A stretch of DNA of 64,000 nucleotides. Source: Peptoniphilus senegalensis JC140. Lineage in GTDB: Bacteria; Bacillota; Clostridia; Tissierellales; Peptoniphilaceae. Each line of letters starts with the position of its first letter. Position 1 is the first letter of the stretch. The DNA lies in NCBI RefSeq assembly GCF_000321025.1, contig NZ_HE610718.1, positions 76,350 through 140,349 on the forward strand. The letters are read 5' to 3'. This document shows positions 8,599-17,204 of this stretch, in pieces. Both the position numbers and the translations under genes were made by a program. The notes beneath the pieces are model-generated. The model saw nothing but the letters and a program-made list of their open reading frames with translations. It did not search any database and was not told the DNA's origin.

Positions 8599-8835
8599 TT
8601 TTATTAAATAAATTGTAAGAGCCATGCCAATGATGTTGGCTATGTAAAATTTTTTCTCACGAGTCTTGTGACGGAAAATCTCCATTCCAAGAAAGCCTCC
8701 TAATCCTGCAAAGATTGAAAGTGTCAAAAGAGTTTTTTCGCTTATTCTCCACATATCGTGCTTGGCCTTGTACTTATCTATGCCATACAGAATAAAATTT
8801 ATGAGGTTTAAAATTATTATATATTTATTTTCCAT
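8593..8835 (-). CDS. DUF1294 family small membrane protein
   Basis: 80 residues with three hydrophobic helices. The family signature is present: YGIDKYKAKHDMWRISEKTLL, then GGFLGMEIFRHKTREKKF and a final helix. DUF1294 proteins are widespread inner-membrane proteins of unknown role. GAGGATG lies upstream of the ATG. It probably forms a single-gene unit. Confidence 0.85.
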   Translation of the reverse strand: MENKYIIILNLINFILYGIDKYKAKHDMWRISEKTLLTLSIFAGLGGFLGMEIFRHKTREKKFYIANIIGMALTIYLIKN

Positions 8836-8914
8836 TAAATCATCCTCAACTTATAAACTACAAAATATAATATCACAAGTTGAATATGAAATTAAAAATT
8901 TTTTTAATAAAGGC

Positions 8915-9397
8915 TTACTCCATCAGTTCATATTTAGCAGCACCAGCTTCAAATTTTTCATTGTCTAAACTTTCAACTAAGTTGTCAAAGTCCTCTTGGC
9001 TTTTTTTATAATCATCTACTTCTTTCCCATACTTAATTTTTAAAATTTCATTGGCAAGGTCCTTATCAATTGAAGAAAAGTATAGGTCTTCTCCTGAATA
9101 CCTAACTTCTTCTGCATCAGTTAAGATAAGTAGGATTACTCCATTTATAAAAGCTTTTTTTAAGGACTCATCTTGGCTTATGTCAGACTCGCCACTTAGT
9201 TTAATTTCCAAATCCTTGCTTTTTACTTTATAATCTTCAGGCTTATAGGGTCTCCAGTCAATCCTTCCAACTAATTTCTCTAGACCCCTTTCCTTAGACA
9301 AATCTGTCTTCATAGGATAAAGAGATTTATTCTCACAAGCAGTGAGGAAAAGCATTAAGACTCCTAATACAAATAAAAATTTAAAATATTTTTTCAT
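8915..9397 (-). CDS. Predicted lipoprotein, DUF4825-like
   Basis: A 160-residue exported protein with a Sec signal and lipobox LTAC (Cys at about position 21). The mature part has short strands around LEKLVGRIDW, a middle region with LKKAFINGVILLILTDAEEVRYS and a final helical tail. The middle part looks like the DUF4825 domain found in Firmicutes lipoproteins and anti-sigma-like proteins, but this is a loose match. AAAGGAG precedes the ATG. Attachment to the outer membrane leaflet is expected; function unknown. Confidence 0.6.
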   Translation of the reverse strand: MKKYFKFLFVLGVLMLFLTACENKSLYPMKTDLSKERGLEKLVGRIDWRPYKPEDYKVKSKDLEIKLSGESDISQDESLKKAFINGVILLILTDAEEVRYSGEDLYFSSIDKDLANEILKIKYGKEVDDYKKSQEDFDNLVESLDNEKFEAGAAKYELME

Positions 9398-9473
9398 AGA
9401 AAGGACTCCTTTAAACTTTATTACTTTACTTAATTATACTCTTCGTCTACTTAATCTACAAATTTTTAAGCAT

Positions 9474-9538
9474 AAAAAATCTGTCAAGTTTTGATGTGTA
9501 CACATCATTTCCCTGACAGATTTTTAAAATTTGTATTA
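9474..9538 (-). terminator. Terminator of the 5-oxoproline operon, compound hairpin
   Basis: An outer stem AAAATCTGTCA/TGACAGATTTT encloses an inner perfect hairpin GATGTGTACACATC. On the minus strand it is followed by six T. It lies just past the DUF1445 gene stop at 9546. Confidence 0.85.
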
Positions 9539-9545
9539 AAAGTTT

Positions 9546-10343
9546 TTAGAATACTGAGACATAAGAATCTTTCTTGTCTAAGATAAGCATGTGACCAGGA
9601 GCATGAGTGATCATAATTTCTGGTTTAGATGCCATAGCAACAGCCTGAGGTGTTACACCGCAAGCCCAAAATACTGGCACTTCCCCTTCTTTAATTTCAC
9701 TTCTTTCGCCAAAGTCTGGCTTGTCAATGTCTTTGATTCCTATAACAGCTGGATCTCCAATGTGAATTGGTGCGCCATGAGTTGCTGGGAATCTTGCTGT
9801 TACAGTTGTTGCTCTTACAATGTCCTTGTAAGGGATTGGTCTCATTGATACAACTGTGTTTCCATGGAAAATTCCTGCTGGCTCTGTCGCTATATTTGTT
9901 ATATACATTGGCACATTGTGTTCATCTTCAATATGTCTTACGGGCACATCTGCTTCAAGCATTGCCTTTTCAAAGGAGAAGGAACAACCAATTACAAAGG
10001 TAACGAAATCATCTTGCCATACATCTTTTAAGTCCTTAACTTCTTCTACGAATTCGCCATTTTTATAAATTCTATACCTTGGCACATCAGTCCTAATGTC
10101 GGCACCATCTGCCATAATTTTTGTAAGAGGACTTCCTTCGTCTAATACTTCAAGTATTGGACATGGCTTTGGATTTCTTTGTGCAAAGAGCAAAAAGTCA
10201 TAGGCATATTTTCTTGGAAGTATAGCAAGGTTAGCTTGCAAATATCCTTCACTCATACCTGAAGTTGGAAGATCAACTTCGCCCTTTCTTATGAGTTCTC
10301 TAACATCCTTTGGATACATTTTTGCAAGTTGGCTTAATTTCAT
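9546..10343 (-). CDS. DUF1445 family protein, putative hydro-lyase / D-glutamate cyclase-like (YcsI)
   Basis: A 265-residue cytoplasmic protein of the YcsI/DUF1445 family, recognisable from MYPKDVRELIRKGE, the PRYRIYKNGE strand, FVIGCSFSFEKAML, and the C-terminal GHMLILDKKD. Mammalian relatives convert D-glutamate to 5-oxo-D-proline, and Bacillus ycsI sits in the ycsFGI-kipIA operon. Here it is the last gene of the same set and overlaps pxpC by ATGA, so translation is coupled. I infer that it feeds or drains the 5-oxoproline pool by acting on glutamate or its cyclised form. The bacterial reaction is not established. Confidence 0.85.
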   Translation of the reverse strand: MKLSQLAKMYPKDVRELIRKGEVDLPTSGMSEGYLQANLAILPRKYAYDFLLFAQRNPKPCPILEVLDEGSPLTKIMADGADIRTDVPRYRIYKNGEFVEEVKDLKDVWQDDFVTFVIGCSFSFEKAMLEADVPVRHIEDEHNVPMYITNIATEPAGIFHGNTVVSMRPIPYKDIVRATTVTARFPATHGAPIHIGDPAVIGIKDIDKPDFGERSEIKEGEVPVFWACGVTPQAVAMASKPEIMITHAPGHMLILDKKDSYVSVF

Positions 10344-11284
10344 ATTATTGACTCCTTCTTTATATCATCAAATTTGTTTTTATAATCAATAGTTAACTTT
10401 TGAGCTTCTTCAATGGTAACTTTTTGGAAAAGAACCTTGTCCAAGAAAGTCATTTGTGCAAGCTTTGGAAGGTCTGGTGTAATTACATTTCCAATTTTTG
10501 TATAGCCACCAGTAGTTTGTCTGTCTGCAACAAGGATAATTGGTTGACCATTTGCTGGCACTTGGATTGAGCCGAAATTAGTTCCGTCAGAAATAATATC
10601 TGCTGTCTCTTTGTGTTCAATTTCAGTTCCCTTTAATCTAATTCCCATTCTGTCAAAGTCCTTAGTCACTTGGTAGCCACCTGACCTAAATAGGTCGTGG
10701 ATTCCCTTTTCAGTGAAATAATCATCTTGAGGTCCAAGGACAACTCTTAAAATATTGCAATGCGAAAACTTTGGAAGATATTTTTCAGGTATTCTTCTCA
10801 TTGTCTTTTCTCTAGACTTTTTGATGTTTAAAGTATCCTTTGCTTTTAAAGCTCTGCCATCAATTCCACCCATTTTTGTCTTGATGTGAGTTGACTTTGA
10901 GCCGTTTACCATAGGCACATCAATAGAACCGCCAAAGGCTAAATAAGACCTTATGCCTTCATTTACTTTTCCAAATTGAAGAGTGTCCCCTGCTTTTACT
11001 TTTATAGTTTCAAACATTGGAATAGCTTGTCCATTAATCTTTGGACTCATATCAGAACCTGTTATTGCAAGAGTTAAATCTTCGTTAAATTTCAAAGTTG
11101 GTCCAAAGTAAGTCATTTCAAGTACAGCTTCGTCAAGTTTATTTCCTACTAAAATATTTGCAAGTCTAAAGTTGTAATCATCCATGGCTCCTGATGTAGG
11201 AATACCCAATTCTTGATAACCGTATCTACCAGAATCTTGAATTGTTGTAAGAATTCCACCATTTATTACATCAATACTACTCAT
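10340..11284 (-). CDS. pxpC: 5-oxoprolinase subunit PxpC
   Basis: 314 residues of the biotin-dependent-carboxyltransferase-like family (KipA/PxpC), one part of the ATP-dependent enzyme that opens 5-oxoproline to glutamate. Signatures include the N-terminal GGILTTIQDSGRYGYQELG and ITGSDMSPKINGQ, then SYLAFGGSIDVP and the C-terminal PANGQPIILVADRQTTGGY. I choose ATG 11284, preceded by GAGGGGTG at good spacing, over the in-frame GTG at 11293. It overlaps the end of pxpB by 8 bases. Confidence 0.93.
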   Translation of the reverse strand: MSSIDVINGGILTTIQDSGRYGYQELGIPTSGAMDDYNFRLANILVGNKLDEAVLEMTYFGPTLKFNEDLTLAITGSDMSPKINGQAIPMFETIKVKAGDTLQFGKVNEGIRSYLAFGGSIDVPMVNGSKSTHIKTKMGGIDGRALKAKDTLNIKKSREKTMRRIPEKYLPKFSHCNILRVVLGPQDDYFTEKGIHDLFRSGGYQVTKDFDRMGIRLKGTEIEHKETADIISDGTNFGSIQVPANGQPIILVADRQTTGGYTKIGNVITPDLPKLAQMTFLDKVLFQKVTIEEAQKLTIDYKNKFDDIKKESII

Positions 11285-12023
11285 GAAGATCACCCCTCTT
11301 TACTTTTTTAATTGAAACTTTATAGGTATCATTTTCCACTTCTTTTGCTATCTTGTCATATTCATTTTTATCAATTGAGACGTATCTAATGTAGTCTCCA
11401 GCTTGGATAAATACTGGCGGCTCCTTAGTATCATCGTAAAGTTTAAGTGGAGTTCTGCCAATTAATTGCCAACCTCCAGGTGATTCTAGTGGATACATAC
11501 CAGTTTGGTTGGCTGCAATACCAACAGAGCCTGGTTCAATTTTGAGTCTAGGACTCTTTAATCTAGGAGTAGCAATTCTTTCATCAAGACCACCAAGATA
11601 AGTGAAGCCTGGCATAAAGCCCATCATATAAACTAAATAATCTGTGCCAGAGTGAATTTTTATAACTTCCTCTATGCTAAGATTTGCATTTTCAGCAACA
11701 AAGTCAATATCTGGACCATATTCTTTTCCATAAAGTGTAGGAATTTCAATTAGTCTAACTTCATCACTTTCTTTATTTGAATCCGCCTCGCTAAGTCCCT
11801 TTAGAATATCTACCATTTCGCCATAAGAAATTTTTACTGGGTCATAATTAATTAGTACTGACCTATAAGTTGGCAAAATATCCAAGATTCCATCTAATTT
11901 TTTCTTTTTTAAATTTTCTACAACTGCGGCAATTTTTGCATTGATTTCTTTTTCAATTGTATTGCCAAATTCCATGACAATGGCGGAATCGCCAGCAGTT
12001 AGAAATTTTATTTTATCATACAT
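11277..12023 (-). CDS. pxpB: 5-oxoprolinase subunit PxpB
   Basis: 248 residues of the allophanate hydrolase subunit 1/KipI family. Visible motifs are AGDSAIVMEFG at the start, VLINYDP, and the diagnostic DYLVYMMGFMPGFTYLGGLD with the conserved PGGWQLIGRTP near residue 195. PxpB and PxpC together with PxpA form the 5-oxoprolinase, which removes damaged glutamine/glutamate. GGAGAT precedes the ATG. It follows the transporter gene by 14 bases. The Bacillus homologue KipI also inhibits a sporulation kinase, but no such kinase lies here. Confidence 0.93.
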   Translation of the reverse strand: MYDKIKFLTAGDSAIVMEFGNTIEKEINAKIAAVVENLKKKKLDGILDILPTYRSVLINYDPVKISYGEMVDILKGLSEADSNKESDEVRLIEIPTLYGKEYGPDIDFVAENANLSIEEVIKIHSGTDYLVYMMGFMPGFTYLGGLDERIATPRLKSPRLKIEPGSVGIAANQTGMYPLESPGGWQLIGRTPLKLYDDTKEPPVFIQAGDYIRYVSIDKNEYDKIAKEVENDTYKVSIKKVKRGDLHE

Positions 12024-12037
12024 TTTTATCTCCTAAC

Positions 12038-13243
12038 TTAGCCAAATAGTTTTCCAATATTTGCTATTACAGTTTGAACTCCCATGAATGCAGTAACTGC
12101 AACTACAATCCAACCAAGAATGAAAAGTAGATTAGAGTGAACATAGTCCCCAACGATTTTCTTGTTCTTTGATGCAAGTAAAATTACTGCAAGAGTTATG
12201 GGAAGAATAAAACCATTAAGTGTACCAACTACTACTAATAGAGTTTGTGGTTGTCCAATAAAGATAAACATAATTGTAGATAATACGATAAAGGCAATTG
12301 TAACTATATTTTCATGATCAGCTACAAATTTGAATAATGTCTTTAAAAAAGATACTGAAGTATAAGCTGCACCTACTACTGAAGTAAAGGCTGCTGCTGC
12401 AAATACAAATCCAAAAATCTTATATCCAATTACACCTGATGCAGCTAAAAATGAAGATGCTGCAATGTTATCAGGGTCAATTTGTGCTCCTGCCATTTTT
12501 GTAACACCAAGAATTGCTAGGAATAGTAAAACTCTAACGATAAAAGCAACACCAATACCAAGTGATGCAGATTTTGTAACTTGTGAAAGATTTTCTTCTC
12601 CAGTGATTCCTGCATCAATAAGTCTGTGTCCACCTGAGAATATAATATAACCACCAACAGTTCCTCCGATTAGAGTAAGAGTTGGTTGTAAAATACTATT
12701 AAATCCACCTGAAGGTCCTACTGCTGATTTTAAAGCTTCTCCAACTGGTGGTTGAGTCTTAATTGCTACAAAGGCAATTAGGATAATCATAAGTGCACCT
12801 AAAACTTGTGTAACTCTATCCATAATTGAAGATGCAGATTTAGATGAGAATAAAATTATACCAATTACTCCACCAATAGCTGCACCGATTTTTACATCAA
12901 CTCCAAAAATTACATTAAGTCCAAGTCCAGCACCGCCGACATTACCAATATTAAATGCCAAACCGCCAAGAGCAACTAAAAATGCAATTACATATCCAAG
13001 TCCAGGAAGTACATTGTTTGCAATGTCTTGTCCTCTCATTTTAGAAACTGCAATAACTCTCCATACATTAAGCTGTGCTATGTATGAAAAGATTATTGAA
13101 ATTAAAATTACAGCTGCGAAGTCTGCTCCAATTTTTGTAGTAAAAGTAGCAGTTTGTGTCATAAATCCAGGTCCTATGGCAGATGTTGCCATTAGGAAAG
13201 CTGCTCCTAATAGGACTGATAAATTATTTTTATTTTTTTCCAT
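12038..13243 (-). CDS. NRAMP-family transporter (YcsG-like) without the metal-binding motif
   Basis: 401 residues with about 11 transmembrane helices and the NRAMP fold. The first helix, where metal-transporting members carry DPGN, reads A-I-G-P-G-F-M-T here, and the sixth helix shows IIFSGGHRLIDAG rather than the M-P-H motif. It lies between pxpA and pxpB, the same place as ycsG in Bacillus subtilis. I therefore infer that it carries an organic substrate, perhaps 5-oxoproline or a related amino acid, rather than manganese or iron. AAGGAG precedes the ATG. Confidence 0.8.
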   Translation of the reverse strand: MEKNKNNLSVLLGAAFLMATSAIGPGFMTQTATFTTKIGADFAAVILISIIFSYIAQLNVWRVIAVSKMRGQDIANNVLPGLGYVIAFLVALGGLAFNIGNVGGAGLGLNVIFGVDVKIGAAIGGVIGIILFSSKSASSIMDRVTQVLGALMIILIAFVAIKTQPPVGEALKSAVGPSGGFNSILQPTLTLIGGTVGGYIIFSGGHRLIDAGITGEENLSQVTKSASLGIGVAFIVRVLLFLAILGVTKMAGAQIDPDNIAASSFLAASGVIGYKIFGFVFAAAAFTSVVGAAYTSVSFLKTLFKFVADHENIVTIAFIVLSTIMFIFIGQPQTLLVVVGTLNGFILPITLAVILLASKNKKIVGDYVHSNLLFILGWIVVAVTAFMGVQTVIANIGKLFG

Positions 13244-13253
13244 ATTTTTCTCC

Positions 13254-14027
13254 TTATTTTAAGAAAGAAGTTAAAGATTTAATTTCAATACCTTCTGCCT
13301 TAAGTCCTTCTCTAATATTCTTTACAAATTCAAGAGCTTCTGGATTATCCCCATGAACACAAATAGAATCTGCAACAATGTCAATTTCCTTACCGCTCGC
13401 AGTAGTAACTTTATTTTCTTTTATCATCTTTACTACTCTTGGGATTGCTTCTTTTGGATCTTTTACAAAAGCGCCAGGCAGAGCTCTATTTACAAGAGTT
13501 CCGTCTTCGTTATATCCCCTGTCAGCAAAGACTTCTTGAGCAACTCTAAGCCCTCTTCTCTTTCCTTCTTTTGCAATGTATGAACCACTAAGTACCATTA
13601 AGATTAAATCTTTATCATATTCTTCTACTGCATCTAAAACTGCATTTGCAAGTTTTTCGTCATTGCAAGCAGTATTGTAAAATGCTCCATGAAGTTTCAT
13701 GTGTTGAAGTTTTTTGCCATGAGCTTTTGCAAATGCAGCAAGTGCTCCTACTTGATAAAGCATATATGCTCTTGCTTCTTCAGGTTTGACATCAATTTTT
13801 CTTCTGCCAAATCCCATTAAATCTGGATAGCCAGGGTGAGCACCAATTTCTACACCATTTTCTGCAGCTGCCTTACAAGTTGCATCCATGATAAGTGGGT
13901 CTCCTGCGTGATAACCACAAGCACAGTTAATGCTAGTTACATACTTGACAATTTCTGAATCCATTCCAAGCTTATAAGCACCAAAAGATTCTCCAATGTC
14001 GCTGTTTAAATCTACAAAATATTGCAT
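13254..14027 (-). CDS. pxpA: 5-oxoprolinase subunit PxpA (LamB/YcsF family)
   Basis: 257 residues, normal for the family. The polysaccharide-deacetylase-like TIM barrel shows [17 protein letters not shown] at the start, [28 protein letters not shown] and KLHGAFYN, whose His and Asp residues form the presumed active site, and SICVHGDNP near the end. ATG 14027 is chosen because GAGGAGG lies 6 bases before it; a longer reading to 14102 would run through the promoter and begin in non-coding sequence. First gene of the 5-oxoproline operon. Confidence 0.95.
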   Translation of the reverse strand: MQYFVDLNSDIGESFGAYKLGMDSEIVKYVTSINCACGYHAGDPLIMDATCKAAAENGVEIGAHPGYPDLMGFGRRKIDVKPEEARAYMLYQVGALAAFAKAHGKKLQHMKLHGAFYNTACNDEKLANAVLDAVEEYDKDLILMVLSGSYIAKEGKRRGLRVAQEVFADRGYNEDGTLVNRALPGAFVKDPKEAIPRVVKMIKENKVTTASGKEIDIVADSICVHGDNPEALEFVKNIREGLKAEGIEIKSLTSFLK

Positions 14028-14073
14028 TAAATTCCTCCTCTTTCTAAATAAAAAATTGAAATAGCCTAAGTAA

Positions 14074-14102
14074 ATTATAATAAAATTTATTAAAATATGC
14101 AA
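14074..14102 (-). promoter_or_regulatory. Promoter of the pxpA operon
   Basis: TTGCAT and TATAAT separated by 17 bases, about 45 bases upstream of the pxpA start. No operator repeat is obvious. Confidence 0.7.
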
Positions 14103-14146
14103 ACATTCCCAAATGCTATTTAATAAGCTTATACCAATAATAGATA

Positions 14147-14174
14147 AACAAAAAACGAGGAAATTTCCTCGTTT
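14147..14174 (-). terminator. Terminator of the thiamine-precursor uptake operon
   Basis: Eight-base stem AAACGAGG/CCTCGTTT with loop AAATTT, followed on the minus strand by six T. It overlaps the stop codon of the ATPase gene. Confidence 0.85.
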
Positions 14175-14925
14175 AAATTATTTTATCAAGTTTTTCTATA
14201 ATGTATTTTTTATACTCAATAAATTTTTTATTTTCAAAAAAGTTTTCTTGAAAATCTTCATTGATTTCAATTTCATCAATTATTGTTCCTGGATTTTTCC
14301 CCAAAATATAAATTCTATCAGATAGCTTAACTGCTTCTTCAATGTCGTGAGTTATAAAAATTGTAGAAATTTTCATTTCGCTAATAATATTTTTATACCA
14401 CTTGTGAATTGAAGCCTTTGTTATAGCATCAAGTGCAGAGAAGGGTTCATCTAAAAGTGCAACTTCATTGCTAAATACATAAGTCCTGAGAAGGGCAGCA
14501 CGCTGTGCCATTCCTCCAGAGAGTTGTGATGGGAATTTATCTTCACATCCCTCAAGTCCAAAATCAGCAAAAAGCTCTCTAACTTCTTCACGAGCAACTT
14601 TTTTCTTTTTACCACGAAGAATTAGGGGAAGAGATACATTGTCAATGATTGTCATATAGGGAAGAAGAAGATCTTTTTGTAGCATATAAGAAACTTTCCC
14701 TGCAATACCTGTGATTTCTTCCCCCTTTAAAAAAACTTTTCCCTTATCTGGTTTCGAAAGACCCGCTATTATATTAAATAGCGTAGTCTTTCCAGAGCCA
14801 GAAACTCCAACAAGAGATACTAACTCCCCCTCATTTAATTTAATGTTTATATCCTTTAAGACAAGTTTGTCTCCAAAGGATTTATCAACATCAGTAACTT
14901 TTAAAATTTCTAACTTGTCACTCAT
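14173..14925 (-). CDS. ABC transporter ATP-binding protein, thiamine precursor uptake (ThiZ-like)
   Basis: 250 residues with all ATPase motifs: Walker [10 protein letters not shown] (about residue 40), Q-loop YMLQKDLLL, signature [11 protein letters not shown], Walker [13 protein letters not shown] and the switch His in FITHDIEEA. It overlaps the binding-protein gene by ATGA. The closest functional groups are nitrate/sulfonate/pyrimidine-precursor importers; the TPP riboswitch at the head of the operon decides for a thiamine precursor such as HMP or formyl-aminopyrimidine. Confidence 0.9.
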   Translation of the reverse strand: MSDKLEILKVTDVDKSFGDKLVLKDINIKLNEGELVSLVGVSGSGKTTLFNIIAGLSKPDKGKVFLKGEEITGIAGKVSYMLQKDLLLPYMTIIDNVSLPLILRGKKKKVAREEVRELFADFGLEGCEDKFPSQLSGGMAQRAALLRTYVFSNEVALLDEPFSALDAITKASIHKWYKNIISEMKISTIFITHDIEEAVKLSDRIYILGKNPGTIIDEIEINEDFQENFFENKKFIEYKKYIIEKLDKII

Positions 14926-15944
14926 TTTAATTTTTCTGGATTTACAAAATCATTAGTGAAACCGAAGTCCTTTGGAATTTCTTTGTCAATTAGTTTGTTT
15001 TCCCATAACCAAGCGTAGAAATCGTTCCATCTTTCTGGATTAATTTCGCCAAAGTAATTTGCATCATCTTTGTATTTGTCAGCAATATATTCCATTGCCT
15101 TTATTGTGTAATCTTTATCAAGTTCTGGATTTAATTTAACTAGAATTTCTGCAGCTTCTTTAGGATTTTCTGCTGCATATTCATAGCCTTTAGAGAAGGC
15201 TCGCATAAATCTCTTTGCCACATCTTCCTTGTTCTTTAAGAAGTCATTATTTGCAATTAAAATTGGTGTGTAGTAGTCAAAAATTGGGTTGATGTCTTTG
15301 AAAGCAAAATAATTAATTGGCACATTTTCCATTCCAGCTCTTACGCCATCTACTGGGTAAAAAATCCAAACTGTGTCAATGTCCTTTCCTTGGATTGCTG
15401 CAATATTATTTGTAACGTCACCAGGAACTAAATTAACTTTAGAGAAATCTCCACCATCATCTTCTACAACTTGCTTTAAAATTGCTTGTTCAATAGGAAG
15501 TCCCCAAGTTGAATGATTGTGATTTTCCATATCCTTAGGTCTTTCAATATTTTTGTCCTTTGCAGAAAAAATACCTGAAGTGTTGTGATTTATTATTGCA
15601 GCAAGAGCAGTAACTGGAAGTGGTTCATCACTTGCAAAAGCTGGTGCAATTGTGTCTTGGAAAGATACTCCGAAGTCAGCCTTGCCTGATGCAACAAGAG
15701 CTTCAACTCCATTTGCCGGTGGTTGGTTTACTTCAACTTCAATGCCTTCATCTGCAAAAAATCCCTTGTCCATTGCAACATAAAGTCCTGCATGATTTAC
15801 ATTTGGGTCCCAATCAAGCAAAAAGCTAACTCTTTCTGTTGGAAGGTCTTTTTTTTCTTCAACTTTTTTATTTTCTGTTTTGCCACAAGCTGTAAGCATA
15901 AGGCCTGCCAATAATAAAACTGATAATTTCTTTAAATTTTTCAT
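14922..15944 (-). CDS. Substrate-binding lipoprotein, NMT1/THI5-like (ThiY-like)
   Basis: 340 residues. Signal peptide with lipobox LTAC (Cys at about position 20), so it is tethered outside the membrane. The mature protein belongs to the NMT1/THI5 family: VSFLLDWDPNVNHAGLYVA is the typical first strand and ligand loop, followed by GFFADEGIEVE and ADFGVSFQD. ATG 15944 is preferred over 15959 because GGAGG lies in between at proper spacing. It captures a pyrimidine precursor of thiamine for the adjacent permease. The gene overlaps the permease stop by ATGA. Confidence 0.9.
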   Translation of the reverse strand: MKNLKKLSVLLLAGLMLTACGKTENKKVEEKKDLPTERVSFLLDWDPNVNHAGLYVAMDKGFFADEGIEVEVNQPPANGVEALVASGKADFGVSFQDTIAPAFASDEPLPVTALAAIINHNTSGIFSAKDKNIERPKDMENHNHSTWGLPIEQAILKQVVEDDGGDFSKVNLVPGDVTNNIAAIQGKDIDTVWIFYPVDGVRAGMENVPINYFAFKDINPIFDYYTPILIANNDFLKNKEDVAKRFMRAFSKGYEYAAENPKEAAEILVKLNPELDKDYTIKAMEYIADKYKDDANYFGEINPERWNDFYAWLWENKLIDKEIPKDFGFTNDFVNPEKLK

Positions 15945-16705
15945 TTTTCCTCCATCCACGGCATCATCTTTTTTTGTAAAAAGCCAACTAACTTCATCAA
16001 TAAAAGAGAAATTGCCGAAATTAAAAATATAACTGCAAACATCTTATCAAAGGAGTAATTTTTTTGAACTCTAATCATATATACTCCCAAACCTTTGTAA
16101 CCACCTAGCCACTCTGCAATAACTGCTCCTACAACTGAATAGGAGACTGCTATTTTAAAAGCAGAGAAAAAATTCCCTAAACTTTCTGGCAGCTTAATGT
16201 ATCTATAAATTTCCGCCTTTCCAGCACCCATTGCCTTTAATAATTTTATCTTGTCTTGGTCCACCTGCTTAAAGGCCTCAAGAAGAGAAACAGCAACTGG
16301 AAAAAATGTCACAATTACAATAAGTGCAATCTTTGGCGCTATACCATAGCCCATCCACAAGACTAATAAAGGTGCTATTGCAACTGTTGGCACAGTCTGT
16401 GTCAAAACTAAAATCGGATAAAGTGCAGAATAAATAGTGGCTGATAAATCCATTAAAAGTGCTGCAATAAAACCTAGGCTCACGCCAACAAATAAACCTA
16501 AAAAGGCTTCTGTAAGTGTCGTGCCTAAGTGCGATAAAATTGTAGGAAAATCTGTCACAAAGGCTTTAATTACATCAAAGGGCTTAGGAAGTAAATATGG
16601 TCCTACAATCCCTCTAGTAGTTATAAAATGCCAAATAACTAAAATGACTATTATCAAAGAAGCTGCTGAGATATTATCCTTGATACTTGCCTGTTTTTTC
16701 TTCAA
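15941..16705 (-). CDS. ABC transporter permease, thiamine precursor uptake (ThiX-like)
   Basis: 254 residues with about six transmembrane helices of the binding-protein-dependent permease type. The EAA loop that touches the ATPase is visible as LLKAMGAGKAEIYRYIKLPESL near residue 165. Its start overlaps the end of the upstream thiamine-binding gene by about 32 bases, so translation is coupled. It works with the ATPase and lipoprotein encoded downstream. Confidence 0.9.
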   Translation of the reverse strand: MKKKQASIKDNISAASLIIVILVIWHFITTRGIVGPYLLPKPFDVIKAFVTDFPTILSHLGTTLTEAFLGLFVGVSLGFIAALLMDLSATIYSALYPILVLTQTVPTVAIAPLLVLWMGYGIAPKIALIVIVTFFPVAVSLLEAFKQVDQDKIKLLKAMGAGKAEIYRYIKLPESLGNFFSAFKIAVSYSVVGAVIAEWLGGYKGLGVYMIRVQKNYSFDKMFAVIFLISAISLLLMKLVGFLQKKMMPWMEEK

Positions 16706-16973
16706 TTGTCAAAATCCCCTTTTCAGAATAAAAAGTCTTGGAATAACAAGCAACTTGTTGTGAAATTTCTCCTGCTATCTTCACGCAATTTTTTAAAATT
16801 TCAAAGGCTTTGTCAAAGTCATCTAATTCTATAACTGTTTCAAAGGGCGTAACAACATAATTTACCTTTTGACTTATAATATATTCAATTACCTTATCTA
16901 CAACTGCAACTACAGATTCTGTTGTGCCTTCTTTAGTTGTAGGAAGAATTTGTATCGCTATTGATATTTTCAT
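16674..16973 (-). CDS. MTH1187/YkoF family thiamine-binding protein
   Basis: 99 residues, the usual size of the family. It begins MKISIAIQILPTTKEGTTES and continues through VIEYIISQKVNYVVTPFETVIEL, the ferredoxin-like fold strands that bind thiamine or HMP in relatives. ATG 16973 has GAGGAGG in front of it. First gene after the TPP riboswitch. It may buffer or present thiamine in the cytoplasm. Confidence 0.88.
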   Translation of the reverse strand: MKISIAIQILPTTKEGTTESVVAVVDKVIEYIISQKVNYVVTPFETVIELDDFDKAFEILKNCVKIAGEISQQVACYSKTFYSEKGILTIEEKTGKYQG

Positions 16974-17013
16974 AATAACCTCCTCAAATAAATTTGCAAA
17001 AATAAATTTTTGC

Positions 17014-17038
17014 ATAAAAAAAGTCCCCAAAGGGAGAC
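17014..17038 (-). terminator. Riboswitch-controlled terminator
   Basis: GTCTCC/GGGGAC stem with a four-base loop followed by seven T, directly after the TPP aptamer and before the first gene. It is the likely expression platform: ligand binding would favour termination. Confidence 0.8.
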
Positions 17039-17040
17039 AT

Positions 17041-17122
17041 ACTTTTCCCGAGACAGCATTACCTGTCCTGGTCCAAAGGGTTTAAGGATAAACCTAATCT
17101 CAGCAAAAGCTCCCCTGATACT
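17041..17122 (-). promoter_or_regulatory. TPP riboswitch (THI element)
   Basis: On the minus strand the conserved blocks appear in order: CAGGGGAGC, GCTGAGA, ACCCTTTGGACC, GACAGGTAATGCTGTC and GGGAA. These are the pyrimidine- and pyrophosphate-sensing helices of the thiamine pyrophosphate aptamer. It lies about 70 bases upstream of the thiamine-binding gene and controls the four-gene uptake operon. Confidence 0.95.
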
Positions 17123-17125
17123 TTT

Positions 17126-17154
17126 ATTATAGTCATAAGAATTTTTTATTACAA
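17126..17154 (-). promoter_or_regulatory. Promoter of the TPP-riboswitch operon
   Basis: TTGTAA, 17 bases, TATAAT on the minus strand. The predicted start lies right at the first aptamer bases (about 17120). Confidence 0.75.
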
Positions 17155-17169
17155 GGGCCAGTTAAAAGA

Positions 17170-17195
17170 AAAAAGTAGACTCTCGCCTACTTTTT
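17170..17195 (-). terminator. Terminator after the nitroreductase gene
   Basis: Stem AAAGTAG/CTACTTT with an 8-base loop and a T run on the minus strand, 10 bases beyond the stop codon. Confidence 0.8.
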
Positions 17196-17204
17196 ATATT
17201 ACCT

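Noticed and set aside
12038..13243. Manganese/iron transporter call for the NRAMP-like gene
   Set aside because: The metal-binding motifs are missing and the operon is for 5-oxoproline.
13254..14102. PxpA beginning at 14102
   Set aside because: The extra 25 codons run through the promoter -10 region; ATG 14027 has GAGGAGG in front and matches the family start.
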